Positions 1-11,984 of a stretch of DNA of 64,000 nt are shown one piece after another. Location: contig OX235262.1 in the NCBI GenBank assembly GCA_944472135.2, positions 68,076,887 through 68,140,886 on the forward strand, in the 5' to 3' direction. The stretch is from Trichobilharzia regenti. Lineage: Eukaryota; Platyhelminthes; Trematoda; Strigeidida; Schistosomatidae. How positions within the stretch are numbered: the stretch's first letter is position 1; each line of letters begins with the position of its first letter. The notes beneath the pieces were generated by a model. It was not told the origin of the DNA and made no database searches. It saw only the letters and a list, made by a program, of their open reading frames with translations. The translations under genes and the position numbers were made by a program.

Positions 1-284
1 GAAATTGGGTGATATAAAACTGATAAGTAAACAAACTACATTGAATTAGTCATGCAGAAAGACAGGTGTGAATGTTTTCCAGGTCATTTTCAAAAAGATA
101 AGGGGAGAGAGAGTATGAGAGATCAAAATAAAGATAAATTGCACTACACTTCAGTTACATCACTTAGATAAACAATTAGTGATAGTGTTGAAGTGAGTTA
201 AGATAATGGTACCGATAAAGGATAGTTTTAAATTAATCAAGAATAATAATAGTAAGAGGTAGAATAATAAGTGAGACGTATTTC

Positions 285-400
285 CTTGGTAGATTCAAAG
301 TCACGACCATCTCTTTTTGTACACAGAGACCTGGTTTATAAACTCGAATTGCACAAGCATCTGCAACTGCGCAATTACGTAATAAGTTTGAAAAATGATT
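285..400 (-). mobile_element. Penelope-like element 3' coding tail (fragment, family A)
   Basis: Read on the minus strand this short stretch encodes a segment ending in a 'KPGLCVQK' type motif. The same ending recurs on better copies at 1085-1340, 17285-17560, 18835-18930, 31350-31480 and 34860-35030. It corresponds to the end of the GIY-YIG endonuclease region of Penelope-like elements (family knowledge). Only the tail is recognisable and no flanks are visible. Confidence 0.45.
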
Positions 401-920
401 CAGTCACTATAACAGTACAAAATGAACAGAAGTAAGTGGGGAAATACAGTAAAGTGTTTAGAAAAAATCTGTATGAGAAGTGAATTCTTATTGATAAACG
501 ATAAAAATAATAATTACAGTGAAATAATGATAGCTACGGTAATAAACTAAACATCAAATAATGAAATTGAAACAAAATTATTGGAATAATGTCACCGTGG
601 TTACATTAATGCAACTGAATGAGAGAATGGGAGAGAGACAGAGACAGTAAGAGCTATAAAAATGTTGAAAGATAGACAAAAACCGTAGGAAGAATAAAGA
701 AATGAATCATAAAAATACCTGAGTGACTGTGATAGACTAGACGGTTGGTTGTAATTAATGCGTGAATTCTACTAACACGGCAATCGACGCGCCTTCCTGT
801 CGCTTACATTCATATAAAATGACAATTCTGTCTTAAATGATTAAAAATGCCCATTAAAATCTTCATAACAATGGATACTGAACAAAAAGTACTCTCTTCG
901 ATAACCCCTTCATCATCAGG
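401..920. other. No recognisable gene or element
   Basis: AT-rich sequence without a supported reading frame or repeat match inside the window. Confidence 0.5.
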
Positions 921-940
921 CTCTACAGTTATATATGCAT

Positions 941-970
941 TATAGTGAATGAATGAATGAATGAATGAAT
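941..970. repeat. (GAAT)n microsatellite
   Basis: A run of tandem GAAT units. The minus-strand open frame that crosses it is an artefact of the repeat. Confidence 0.85.
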
Positions 971-1084
971 TAGTGTTATGAACAACATTAATGTCCACAT
1001 AACATAGAATCAGTAATATTGATAGATTACAGCTGAATAACATCAATATAAAATAAGCTGAATGTCAGAAGAATTAGGAAAGAT

Positions 1085-1340
1085 AATATTACAAATTCAT
1101 GAATTTATAGTCTCCGCTGAAGGTCAGGGCAGTAGTGGTGGCTGGACTTGCATCTTTTGAACACAGAACACTGGTTGTTTGAGGCGAATTGCGATAGCCT
1201 CTGCTGTTTGGAGCATGCGGTGCTTCGATGATTTCGGCAATCTATTAGGCACCTGGTAGATTATAGAGGAGGATTCTTCCACGCTGGCTTTGTGGCCGGT
1301 TTGCACCAGATGTTCCAATATCGAACTGTTAATTGGAGAT
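1085..1340 (-). mobile_element. Penelope-like element, GIY-YIG C-terminal fragment (family A)
   Basis: The minus-strand frame 1124-1318 (64 codons) contains 'EHLVQTGH', an 'AIAIRLKQP' segment and the closing 'VFCVQK' motif. This order (H...TGH, about 35 residues, IR..KP.LC.QK) matches the end of the GIY-YIG endonuclease in Penelope-like retroelements. The upstream RT part is missing, so this is a truncated copy. It is the best-preserved family A tail with 17285-17560. Family assignment is from motif recognition only. Confidence 0.6.
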
Positions 1341-1981
1341 ACTCTCGAGCACGAAATTCTGTCTTAACTCGAAAATAAAACAACATATACTTGTAAGCGC
1401 CTTCCCATATGCTTATATGGAAAGCAGTGATCAAATCAGTTAACTCGATTATAAAGCTGTCACTACCAAAAAGTATAAAGATACGTTGTACATACTCATC
1501 AGTAATGTGTTAATCTAAGTTGATATTTTGTCTTAATAACTAATGCTTCAAATTTTATATTAACGGATATATATAGACAGCACATATGTAGTGATCTGGT
1601 GAGTATTAAATTCAATATCCCCTCAATAATCCTGTGTTGTTTTTTGAATTTCAAAAAAATGAACAATGAGAATGGGATAGAAAACATGTTGTTTTTTGTA
1701 CAGCTATGCATTTATCCATCGATCAATTGTCCAGTAACCATTTGAAAAGATTTTTTCATGTAAAACATATGTTCATTGTTAACAGTCAGTTGTAACAGGA
1801 ATAAAGTAATAATAACGATGTCTTTGAGAATTAGAGAATATTTTGTATTGGTTCCATCCAGTCGGGAGTGAGGATGGAGTTCCGGTAGGTGATACTAAGT
1901 GATGGTCGCGCTAAAATGAAGAACTGGTTGAAGTTATAATTCATGGACTGGTCATTGAATCAGGCCCCAGTGACTGAATTG

Positions 1982-2168
1982 TGCGTCGGTGGCACAGTGG
2001 TTTGGACTCTTGCCGACCATACACATGGACCAAGGTTCGATCCCCTGCCGACCCACACCTGATATCTATGGTCGGCTTGCAAACTTTGAGCTACCGACAT
2101 TCATGCTGAAAATTCCATACTTGTACCAAAAATACAGTGTGGAATCAAGCTGTAAATCAAAAGTCAAA
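1982..2168 (+). mobile_element. tRNA-headed SINE, family A (nested)
   Basis: It starts with a tRNA-like head: an A-box-like 'ggcacagtggt', a central hairpin-like stretch, and a B box 'ggttcgatccc'. A body of about 100 bp follows ('ccatacttgtacc', 'ggaatcaagctgt'), ending A-rich. The same order of blocks recurs at 11985-12153, 16004-16175 (minus) and 36703-36898. It is inserted in an Sm-alpha-like repeat. Confidence 0.75.
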
Positions 2169-2221
2169 AAATTGTTTACGAGCTTGCCTTGTGACCAGAA
2201 GGTCCTGGGTTCGAAGCACAG

Positions 2222-2275
2222 CGGGTGTATACTCCTGATGAGTTCAAAAATTGGACGAAACGTTCGGTTCTCTAA
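2222..2275 (+). ncRNA. Hammerhead ribozyme-like core in Sm-alpha-like repeat
   Basis: Both conserved core strands are present in order: CTGATGA at 2235-2241 and GAAA at 2257-2260. They are joined by a five-pair stem II (gttca/tggac, with one G-T pair). This matches the consensus CUGANGA / stem II / GAAA. Stems I and III are not clearly completed on reading, so activity is uncertain. Confidence 0.55.
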
Positions 2276-2289
2276 CTGATAAAAATAAA

Positions 2290-4600
2290 TTCGAAATAAA
2301 CAGAATCCGTACAAACTAACTGCTGAGAAAAGGTATGAACTTAGACTGCCTAAAGACAGGTCAGCTTTCAATTTATCAGTATTATGTTCATGCTTGCTTC
2401 ATGACAAACGGAGATATAGAACAGGTAATTAGGCTTGTGTTAGAAGAACGTCTGCGTCGTGAATAACAAGGCGACAAAATTCCAGACAACTAAGATATAT
2501 GCCACGTGCATTAAAATATTCTTTTTTTGGCTACTTCTTCTTGGTTGAAGAATTTTTATTGTACTTCAGTTATGACGAAATCCCCTGTGAGTTGTTCAGA
2601 TAAATCGGGGATAAAATACCACCTGAACCAATATTTATTTTTCGAAACTTCTCAAGGGCACTTAGAATAACAGTGTTTACTCATTGAAATATTAATGCAT
2701 TCTTCTATTTATCCTCTATGTGAACTTAAAAAGCAAGTGCAGCTTGTTTGAAACGTTGGTGACGCTTATTTGTGACATGGAATTCCTTCCACTTGTTTAT
2801 AAAAGTATAGGTTTGCTCTAAGTTAATAATATAGTTATTTCCCCAGTGTAATCCATCGTAGTTACTCATGTTTACCCAATTAACATCATGAATAAATCTT
2901 ATGATAATTTGAATTCGGTTACTGATATCCTGGTCACATAAACAAGCTTTTACATAAAGAAATACACTTTAACAGATTACAGTGGATATTTACTACAAAA
3001 AACAACATGTCATACATTTTATGTCTCGCTAAGGCTTTCTGTCATCTATCGAAGTTTAATTACCTATCTGATAAGCAAATCCTTATTATCTTTCACTGGA
3101 CCTGGCTTCACTGAATAAAATCAAATGATCCTATGATCTACAAACTCCTTAGTTTACTGAATCATTTCACACAAAACTCCAGCGAGTATAATCTAGTCTG
3201 ACCGTCCTTCAATTAGTACATTGGTAGATACCAGCTTAGAAATCTATCAAAGACCAAAACAATCACTGGATTGAGGTAGATAGTCAGAAAATTTGAAAAA
3301 TTTGCTACTTTTCTGCCATTATATTGTTCACATTTACGGTCATTATCTAATTGTCAAGTACTTGATTGGCGGAGATTAGAAAATGCTTTGGAGAGGGATT
3401 CTGTCACAGACCAATATCAATAACGGAACTATTGAAAACTAGGAAGCACTGAACAGGTCTTACTTTCAGAATTTTAACCAGTATGCACCTGTGAGGACAT
3501 CAAGTCAGAGAAATTATTCTCAGCTTCTCGGTTAAGAGGTTGTGTCTAGTTTATATTGATAAGTATTGTGTTTACACTCAAATATTAATGAAAAGACAAT
3601 TTCTCAATGACTGATTTGGCGTCAAATCAGTATTGATAGGAGTGAGTGATGCCCATGTACTCATTCTAGTCAGGGATATGTATTATAATGCCTTGTTATT
3701 TGACATCTAGACACCATCAAAGTTAACAGACAGATAACACATAGTGGTATAAATGTCAACATGAACTGAGCATTTCCACCCAATATAATCAATAAACAAG
3801 GAATTCAAAACAATAAATTCAACAAATAACAATTAATAAGCATTAGATGTGAGGTCATTCTTGTGGCCCAGTGTCCTATTGGACAATTCTGAAGTACATA
3901 AAACAATATACCATTAGGTGTGAGCTTAAACAGGAATATCATCGCTAACTGGGATTTCGGTACAGTGTCAAACGGCGAGAGACACGCGTCTTGGATTCTA
4001 CTGTAAACCACAGCCAATCAATCAGACAGTGTCGCATTAACCTCAGGGTATCGCTAATGCATCTGTACTAGGTATATACATGCGTTCAAAGACCAAGCAT
4101 TTTGGTTAAATATAATCAATCTCCCGCAAAATTTAAACGGATAATTCCAAAAAGAAGCCATAACAGGTATGATTTTGGTTTTTTTAAAAGCTGTATATCT
4201 CATAAAAGGCATGATTGATATGTACTACTAATTAACAGGACTTCGTGATAAAGATTCATGTCAACCTGTGGTAGTTGCTGGCTGAAACATAAGTAGAAGA
4301 CAACTATAGTAAAGTGACCAATATAAGATCTCATAAAAACACATCACGACGTCGTACCACTAAGTCGCTATTTCAACACACGGATATAATTCTTTATATC
4401 AACGCTTCAAAAAGAATTTTAATCGGTGACTTAATCCAAACTGTCAGTTTATTGTATAGACAATTACCACATAAAACTGTAATAACCGAAGCATCAACAG
4501 AATTTTAATCAAGTCCTGCTGAAAGTTAGATTTTCAAGTGTTGGGTTCCAGGGATTTCGTTGACTTCAAGTGCGATCACTAATTCACTTCAGGTGTACTC
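2290..4600. other. No recognisable gene or element
   Basis: No open frame here shows a recognisable domain, and no repeat from elsewhere in the window was matched. The short frames at 3805-4017 and 4314-4508 look like chance. Confidence 0.5.
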
Positions 4601-4659
4601 CAGGTGATAAGGTGGGCTGAGTGACCATTCAGTCATTTGGACTGAGTCTCTACTGTGTT

Positions 4660-4860
4660 CTATCTTCTTTAGTGTCACCGATGCATTGTGCTGAAGAGTA
4701 CCAAAGTTGGACGAAACAACTGTTAAACACACTCTAGTTTTCAACCAACTTAAGTCGATTCGCAATCAAATTCCAAATGAGATAAGATTTATTTTGTATT
4801 GCTATTTGCTTATATAAGAACAGTTTATGAAATGAAATATATGATTAAAAATGATTCATA
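4660..4860 (+). repeat. Sm-alpha-like 3' part with hammerhead core
   Basis: Core strands CTGAAGA (4691-4697) and GAAA (4713-4716) are spaced as in a hammerhead; position 7 of the core is variable, so CTGAAGA fits the consensus. Stem II is imperfect. The sequence after about 4730 matches that after about 10850, so the two loci share a longer repeat unit than the ribozyme alone. Confidence 0.5.
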
Positions 4861-5499
4861 ATTAGTTTATATTGTTATTTTGAATCAGTATTTAAGCAAC
4901 CAAACTATAGTAATATAAAATAAACTTGAATTCTGCTGCGTGCAGTATTTGTAAGATTTACAAGCTGAATTTTCTGACGAAAATGAAATCTATTCTATCG
5001 GAAAAGGATAATTCTAGGTTTCACTGTAACACTCATCTTTTTTTCTTCTCATGCAACAAGACGTTGAAGTAGTTCATAAATCTTTAGAAAAATAACAACA
5101 GCTGCTTTAAATTAATTAAAGCATGGTATTTTTTTGACATGAATTTTAAGTAGGCAGTATTTCACGGAAATACGCCTTGGTCATTTATTTCGAATAAACT
5201 GAATAGTAATAAGTATAAGAAGTAATGATTGTTTGATAGACGGAAATGAAACATCACATTCACACAAACACAAATGGAATGAATAAGTCTAGTCAACACT
5301 TTATCAAGGTGATGTTTTCGACTGACTGACTGGTTTTAACGTAGACCTTTGAGCGGATTTGCAACAGTATACGTCGCCACACACTCTCTCTCCATGTAGC
5401 ACACATAGCAAGAGAAGAAAGCAAAAAGAAATGCAAAACAGAAACAGTAAACAGAATTGTGATGCAAAAAGAATAGTAATATTCTAAGAACCGTATAGT

Positions 5500-6200
5500 T
5501 TTATTGAATTATGTAAGTCACAACGATTGGATGCACTGACACCATGGAGGACGATTTTGAACCAGATCACCAATCGTCTCCAACTTTTGGCTTTTACAGT
5601 CCAGAGGACCCCAACCAGTTTGGATGTCTGCACCTCCCTACGTGGCTTGCTTAAATTAACTGTTGTGAATTTCATTGACTGATGAAGCCATGTTTTGGTT
5701 TGACTACCACTGGCTCTTTTCCAACCTGATCCTATGTCAGCTAACATTGCCTGTTAGTCGAGGAAGGCGATGGCTAGACATGCATTTGTAACATATATCT
5801 CAACCAACTCTTTCAGTCGGTGTAACTTCACAACCTCGTTGACTGATTTCCCGTCCCACCTACCTAGCACTTGACTGAAGCTTAACCTCAATATTGCTCA
5901 CCTTATTACACCTACCACCTAGCACAGGAGATAGGACGCAGACACCTATGATGAAAGACAACTAGCCAGCCTTTTCATGTCTTCCACTTTCAATGGCCAT
6001 ACTTCACAGCCATAAAGGAGGACATAGCAAACTGATGAGCAGTACACGCGTCCTTTGGTCTACAGCAGGCCGGATATCACGTTTACTCCAGAGATTGCAT
6101 AAACTGGCATATGCCAAACGAATCTTTCTGTGTCGGTGCTGAGATTTCCTCAGCGATCAAGCCATTGGGGCTGATGCAACTTCCCTTTTATACACGGATA
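5500..6200 (-). mobile_element. RTE-like LINE fragment (3' part of ORF)
   Basis: Translated on the minus strand it gives 'VYCSSVCYVLLYGCEVWP' followed by 'VEDMKRL', characteristic of the region downstream of the RT active site in RTE/SR2-type LINEs. Stops and frame changes run through it. No 5' part or RT motif remains. Confidence 0.6.
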
Positions 6201-6477
6201 TGAATTAGTGACACTAGGATACAAGTTAAAACGAAGCATTTTCGATGCAATAAGCCGCAGACATCAGCATAAAATCATGAAGAAACAATTTTATACGTTT
6301 GACACTGAAACCTGAGGCCTAAATATGACTATTAAGCAATATTTACTTTCACAGACACTAGCAAGAATTCTGTAGCCGTCCAAATAAGTGTCCTACAGAA
6401 ATTTCACCAATTCATAATTTCAAGAATTGATTTGTAGGGATTTCATTGATTGATTACGGGATTTCATCATTAGTTGA

Positions 6478-6750
6478 CTTCGGTTAGAGAACCATTGAAA
6501 ACCTGCACGGAGTACTGCACTGCCAGTTGTTTCGTCCTAGCTTGAGACTCTTCAGTAGTACGCATTCACCAATAGTGCTCGAACCCAAGACCTTCTGGTT
6601 ACAAGGCGAGCTTGAAAACCATTAAGCAACTGGGAGCCGATTCAATGGCCAGCCCATGAATTCCAACTTCTGGCAATTCATGACACAGAGTGACCACCAG
6701 CTTATGTCATCTGTGACGAGTATTTCTCCTCACACCCAACCAGCTGTACC
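6478..6750 (-). repeat. Sm-alpha-like repeat, near full length
   Basis: On the minus strand it runs from the 'tactcgtcacag' block, through 'gaattcatgggc' and a tRNA-like B-box segment, to a hammerhead core: CTGAAGA is the complement of 6549-6555 and GAAA the complement of 6530-6533. GTACT/AGTAC complementarity around the core could form stem I. It matches 17815-18080 block for block. Confidence 0.65.
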
Positions 6751-6754
6751 TTAT

Positions 6755-6905
6755 TGGTGAATGGTTTCTCACGAGAACCCCAGGCAACTCTCTACCTGAA
6801 AAGAGCCAGTCGCTAGTGAGCATCCCAAACTAGGTTGACAAAACAGCTGTCCAGAACTCCCAGGTTTTCCGATGGTTCTCTAAACTACATCAGCTCATGT
6901 AACGA
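6755..6905 (+). repeat. Sm-alpha-like 3' fragment, degenerate
   Basis: The blocks 'cccaaactagg', 'aaaacagctgtcca' and 'aggttttccgatgg' match the 3' part of Sm-alpha copies. The hammerhead core strands are mutated. It lies head to head with the minus-strand copy at 6478-6750. Confidence 0.5.
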
Positions 6906-7114
6906 ATTTATAATTTAATGTATAATATCTAAGTAGTATATGACATATGTCATTAAGTGAACATAGGGATGGACTCTGCCACTACAATTAGCTACGGTGT
7001 TTAGGTATGCCGTATTATCAATCCGTTTCTGTTTTCAAAAGGCGGGAATAAAAGCATTAGTTAGATTAATGAAATACCTAAAAATTGACAATTTAATCTT
7101 TATGCATTAGTAGC

Positions 7115-7295
7115 TAGGCTGTTGACTACTCACCAACCACTCATTTGGTTCAGGATTTGATCCCAGGCCGACACACACACTCCTAGCAGTTAGTAGTAGA
7201 CTCGATAAAGAAGGAAGTTTCGACATAAGGTTAATAACCCCAGTTTTCCTGAAATTCCAAAACTCGAAGCTTGAAACCCTATGTTCTTTTCGCCA
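7115..7295 (+). mobile_element. Degenerate tRNA-headed SINE, family B
   Basis: A decayed B-box-like 'aggatttgatccc' is followed by blocks that correspond to the family B body ('gataaagaaggaag', 'taaccccag', 'aaccctatgttc'). Confidence 0.4.
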
Positions 7296-7559
7296 TACAA
7301 AACGATGGAGAAAATGTGCTGGTTGTAGTTGTTGAATGAACTGTATTTGATGCGGGGTTGAAGGTATTGAGGAGAAAGATTATTCTCAAAGCTTATTATA
7401 AAAATTGTTCTTGACTTTAGAAGGACAACAGATTTTGGAAAACATAAGCGTAAGTGTTTTAAGGTTCTTCCGTAGGTGTCGGTAAAGTTGGAGTGTGAAA
7501 GACTCATGTTTAACACAAATGAAATTGTACTATATACTGAGTCACCGTAAACTTTAATG

Positions 7560-8160
7560 CATACTGTATATCAATATATTTATACCAATTAATTATTACA
7601 AATTTATTGAACTTGGAAATTAACAGATCTCATACATAATCGGTTAAACATAAAGGGTCAAAATGTAGGAAGTAAGCGATTATGCGCAAAGTTGAAAATA
7701 TTTCTAATTAATTAGGTCAGTTATGTTATAAATAGTAGTATGATAGGAAATGAATTGTATTAGTTAGCTGGTTGTGAAATCAGGAAATAATTGATTAGTT
7801 AGAAATTCACAATGATAAACTAAAAATAATTGATGGATAAAAGTATGTTTTGTTGATATTAGTAACGTTTTGTGAATGCAGTGAACACTTTTTTTTGCTG
7901 TTGAATCTACGTTATCCTCTTTCATACTTTGTTGATTTCATGAGCGCAATAGGATTGTTTATTTCACACTGAAGTAGTGGTGACTGGACCAGAGTTTCAT
8001 TTAAATCACTGAGAGTTATACCCTCTTGTCATTTGAATAAATAAATAAATAACAAGGGGGGTTGTTTTTGTCCTTGTCACAATAACCACCCATATAGAAT
8101 TTGTTGTTTCTACGTAGGTCAAGGTATTTCGATTTCGTAGATAAATTAACAGGAATATGG
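7560..8160. other. No recognisable gene or element
   Basis: AT-rich; includes a short (AAAT)n run near 8037-8050. Nothing else supported. Confidence 0.5.
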
Positions 8161-8174
8161 AGTCAACTAATGAT

Positions 8175-9482
8175 CAGTTAGTGTTACTTTAACTGCAAGA
8201 ATTACTGGAATCTGTGGGAAACTGGAATCTACGGGAAACTGGTAAATCATTCTCTGCTGTGCTCACTGAAGCTGGTGTCTCCCAAGGTGCTGTACTTTTC
8301 CCACTTCTCTTTTCTTTCTTTCTACATGACCTACCATCTTCAAATGACATCAATTTTGTCAAATACGCTGACAACGTAACTGTATCTTTGCCTGTCAAAT
8401 GTCAAAGTGACTGTACTAAACTAAACGGCTTTTTATCAGAAGTCAGCCAATGGTCCAAGGAAAACGGTTTCACCTTATACCCCTCCAAATGCCAAACAGT
8501 TATTATTAATTTCACCTTTAGGCTCAAATCAGACCTAAACAAACTGGTTAGCACTCACGAGGTGTGCAACATAGATGGCACTGAAATAGAAACCAAGTCA
8601 AAAATTAAATACCTAGGCGCCATTCTATCTGCTGATCTCTCCTGGTCGTCTCATATCTTGATGATTTCTAAGAAAATATTCCGTCTTACCTTCTACATCA
8701 AGAAGTTAAGACATTCTGGTATAACCCAACCCTTACTCCTACAATTCGTTAACTACCGTATTCTGCCATTTATTCTCTATTGTTCCCCTTAGTTTTTCCA
8801 GGGCTACTTAAGAAAGACTATACCTTATTACGCAGGATGTTAAAGGTTGTCAGCAGGGTAAGCTACGTGCCACTTAACCAGCTTTTTAATATCCTGGTTG
8901 ACAGGCACATGGACTCATGTGAAAAATGGGCAAAATCCATTTTATCTAACTGACAACACCCTGTTCATTCACAACTCTCCCCTTGTATCTCTTCAGGCAA
9001 AATCAGAAGCCTATATTGATAACTATATGCTCGCAGTAGTAAGCGCTACTTAGCTCGTGTTCTGTGCGATAAAGAAAGCATTAGGCGTGAAACCTTTAAC
9101 TTTTTAAATAGTCAGTAGAACAACTGAATCTCGTCTTTCCAACTCATATCATTTATAGGTGCAACGTTTTTCTTTCTTTCTTTTCCTTTTCTCTCTCTTT
9201 TTTCTGTTATGTGCAGCTTTGTTTCTTTCTTCTGCTTACACCAGTAAATATGCTAGAATCTACTTTTCTAGCACCTTCAAACACTCTGTTTAATTTTGGC
9301 TTTGCTACCGACATGCCAATATGTTGTTGTCAAAACTAACTGAGATTACCCTCAATTTATGTAAAATTTTATTTTATTGTTAATTTACTAACTGGGTGCA
9401 ATACTGTAGTGAAATGTTGAGAATTCCATTCTGTATCGCAATTACTATTTTGGAATAAAGCTATTATCATTATCATTATCGA
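8175..9482 (+). mobile_element. CR1/jockey-like LINE, 5'-truncated copy
   Basis: A decayed ORF2 3' half, a 3' UTR and a (TTATCA)n-type tail ending about 9480. The open part (8214-8792) covers RT motifs: 'GVSQGAVLFPLLF' corresponds to the conserved GVPQGS-V-GP segment, and 'YADN' stands where YADD is expected, so the second catalytic Asp is lost. The 3' end ('gagaattccattctgtat', 'ttggaataaag') closely matches 38070-38138, showing that both copies belong to one family. Confidence 0.7.
8214..8792 (+). pseudogene. Truncated LINE reverse transcriptase (palm to thumb)
   Basis: A 192-codon open segment of a CR1/jockey-like ORF2. Near its start are the 'SQGA...P' turn and a degraded active site (YADN instead of YADD). 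Later, 'KIKYLGAILSADLSW' matches the conserved 'K.LG...' segment after the active site. There is no endonuclease domain, and the frame breaks just downstream, where matching sequence continues in other frames. It is a dead fragment and not expected to make an active enzyme. Confidence 0.65.
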
Positions 9483-9484
9483 AG

Positions 9485-10025
9485 TTTTGTTCCCTTGAAA
9501 TGACAAAAATGTTAAAGATCTCAACTACCAATTTACTCAGATCTGTAACTGAGGTCACAAAATCCCGTGACCAGATTTCTGTCTGAAAGGAACCCCCAAA
9601 AATATTTAGAGGCCATAAGTAGATTCTAAAAAAATGCTCAACCTGGTTATTCAGACCTGTCCAGGCAGTGCTTCATATATCCGTCAGTAGATATTGAGAT
9701 CAGTAAAGTTTCGTTAGGCATTCAGGTAAGTAAATAAAAACCGTGATCAGATCAGTGAAAATACAAAATTATTCAGTAAAAAGTTTGAACCACTGGGCGG
9801 AAATCTGCGCTCTTATATGGTACAAAACTTCTTTATCTCAGATTATCTTTTAAAAACCACTGAACACTTTGGATACTCCAAAAAATTGTTGTCCTTTTTT
9901 GGAACCGTCAGCGTTATATTTCTTTAAGAGCAGTAAGTTTTCTATATGTAATACAGAAGAACTTTGATTGACACTAGTCAGCAATGTCGTCACAATGTTA
10001 GCTGGCTTGCCATCATGGTGCACTG
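9485..10025. other. No recognisable gene or element
   Basis: No supported frame or repeat. Confidence 0.4.
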
Positions 10026-10029
10026 TGAA

Positions 10030-10170
10030 CTGTAGTTATTAGGTGGCTGGAGGCGACCGGAAGGAGGCCTTGCTTCACCTAGGTTTTGTGCTAGTTTGCA
10101 CTCACCAGTCATCAAGGCGTATCTGAAACCGTGAGGAAATTCATGTCCCTTCTGAGGTTCAGTCTACACC
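10030..10170 (-). mobile_element. tRNA-like repeat, family C (inverted copy)
   Basis: The reverse complement matches 10318-10410 (blocks 'ctcagaagggacatg', 'cagatacgccttg', 'acctaggt'). It forms an inverted pair with that copy, separated by about 100 bp. Confidence 0.55.
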
Positions 10171-10199
10171 AAATATAGGTCTAGACACATTATTCTAGT

Positions 10200-10412
10200 T
10201 ACTGACTAGTGACCAGTCAAAAATACCCAATACAGTCCTACAGGAGGTAAATCTCGAACCTGAATAGCTCAGTGATAACGTCTCTGACTGCAGCACTGGA
10301 TGACGTGGGTTCAAATCTCAGAAGGGACATGGGTTCCTTCTAGGTTGCAGATACGCCTTGTTGACTGGTGATTGCCAACAAGCACGAAACCTAGGTCAAG
10401 AAAGGCTTCCTG
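10200..10412 (+). mobile_element. tRNA-like repeat, family C
   Basis: It has a tRNA-like head with an A-box-like 'tagctcagtgataa' and a B box 'gggttcaaatc' about 35 nt later. A body shared with 10030-10170 (minus) and 15110-15510 (plus) follows. It looks like a pol III-type short retroposon. Confidence 0.55.
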
Positions 10413-10724
10413 CCGATTACCTAATATCAACAATACAAAGTGTTTTTGCAGTGTTTCTTGTCCACCGAGAAAATGTTTTACTTATCTTGTACTTCTGTGA
10501 ATATTCGAAGGCCATTTCAGCGACGAAATCTTAGATAAAGCAGATGCTTTATGTAAAAATCAACAGTTTAACGTGAAAAAACACTTTTGAGCATAAGTGA
10601 AACGAACAAAGTAATGATTATTACGGTAGTGAGTTATGATTGGATGAGAAATATAAATCTGAGCTACGGCAGGACTCGAACTAGTTGCATCATCTGAGCT
10701 ATGAATTTGCAGAATTTGGAATTC

Positions 10725-10960
10725 ATGGGCCATTGGATCATGTCCCAGTAGCCTAATGGTCTACGAGCTCGCCTTATAATAGGGTTCGAACCCCGCAGTA
10801 TGAGTGCACATTGAAGAAGTATCCGAAACTAGGGCGAAATATCTGTTAAATACACCCTAGTTTTCAACTAACTTAAGTCAGTTCCTGATCAAATTTGAAA
10901 TCAATTTAGATTTATTCTGTGTTTCCATCTGCTTATATTAGAACAGTCTCTTAAATGAAA
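10725..10960 (+). repeat. Sm-alpha-like repeat, hammerhead core mutated
   Basis: Starts at 'gaattcatgggccattgg', followed by the B-box segment and the core remnant. The core reads TTGAAGA and GAAAT, so one core position is lost. The downstream part matches 4730-4850. Confidence 0.55.
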
Positions 10961-10999
10961 TCTGGCCCAACTATTCAAGCAGGCCACTAGCTATTACCT

Positions 11000-11480
11000 A
11001 AATAAGAAGAAGATATTTCCAGTCACACAAGACAAACGGCGTAAATTCCATCCAACAGAGGTGTTGAATACACTCTTGCATTATTTTCTACTGAAAGAAC
11101 GTAGTTACTCTTTGAGACGAAAGTGTCTATCATACAAACAAAATCTTAAAATAAATTGATGAAGGCTTCAATTATATCTGTTGTCGGTCCACTACACTCA
11201 AGCAATCCGTCTTTTATATGACATATGGAATTGTTCAAGGGTGTCTTGATTTCGCATACTATCAAAGTCCTGATATAACAAATCTGATAGTAGCTACAAG
11301 TGAAATCTATGACAAAGATTTAGTTTCATTTAATGATTGTCACGCTAGTAACCTAAATATTAGTTGGTAAACTATGGTATCATGATACTGAGTGAAATTC
11401 AAGGCTTCAGCAAGACATTTGTATTGTAATCGCTTTTCTGCTATCATTTTCATCTGGATCCATGACTACCGACGAGTTTT
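11000..11480. other. No recognisable gene or element
   Basis: No supported frame or repeat match. Confidence 0.4.
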
Positions 11481-11489
11481 CTAGTCCTC

Positions 11490-11880
11490 TTCATATACCC
11501 CCCTCCTTCTCAACCTCGGAAGCCCAACTTGTTACTTCCCTCTATAGTCCCACTCAAAGGTCTAGGTGTGGCGTCACTTTAAGGTCTACAATCCATCTCC
11601 ATTTCTTTCTGCATACTTACTGAGCGATAGGATGTTAGTTGATTTGCTTCCAGAATTCCGTCCTGCCTCTCCATTCTGGGAGGCTATTTGGCCTTTAGCA
11701 TCGAAACAGAGAATGCATCTGATGATGAAAATCTGCAACAGGCTGTTTCAGAAGCTCTTCGTGATGCACAAGATTATAATTTCTGTGCTAATTTCTATAG
11801 ATACCCACAATGACTTCAGAGAAATGTAAACCTATCTTGTTCTCCCAGTTCCGCCTGTATATGAAGAGATGCTGCCCAAG
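11490..11880 (-). mobile_element. RTE-like LINE 3' fragment
   Basis: The blocks 'aatccatctccatttctttctgc' and the following lines match the RTE-like copies at 22240-22330 and 26590-26680 (all minus strand). Heavily decayed. Confidence 0.5.
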
Positions 11881-11984
11881 TAAATTAAAGACAAAACTTC
11901 ATTTAGATTCCTCCCAGTGATGGTGATTAGTGTTTGCGGTTATTTTCTGAATGCTTCCATATCATCTCTCACCTCCTTTACCAG

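Larger units (their letters stand above)
1938..2282 (+). repeat. Sm-alpha-like repeat, split by a SINE
   Basis: The left part (1938-1976) matches the start of Sm-alpha-like copies at 6478-6750 (minus) and 17815-18080. The right part (2170-2282) carries the tRNA-like B-box segment and a hammerhead core. Between them lies a SINE at 1982-2168, so the repeat was interrupted after it was already in place. In schistosomes, Sm-alpha is a tRNA-related short repeat that encodes hammerhead ribozymes (established knowledge). Confidence 0.65.

Noticed and set aside
810..1046. 78-codon minus-strand frame
   Set aside because: Runs through a GAAT microsatellite and has no domain.
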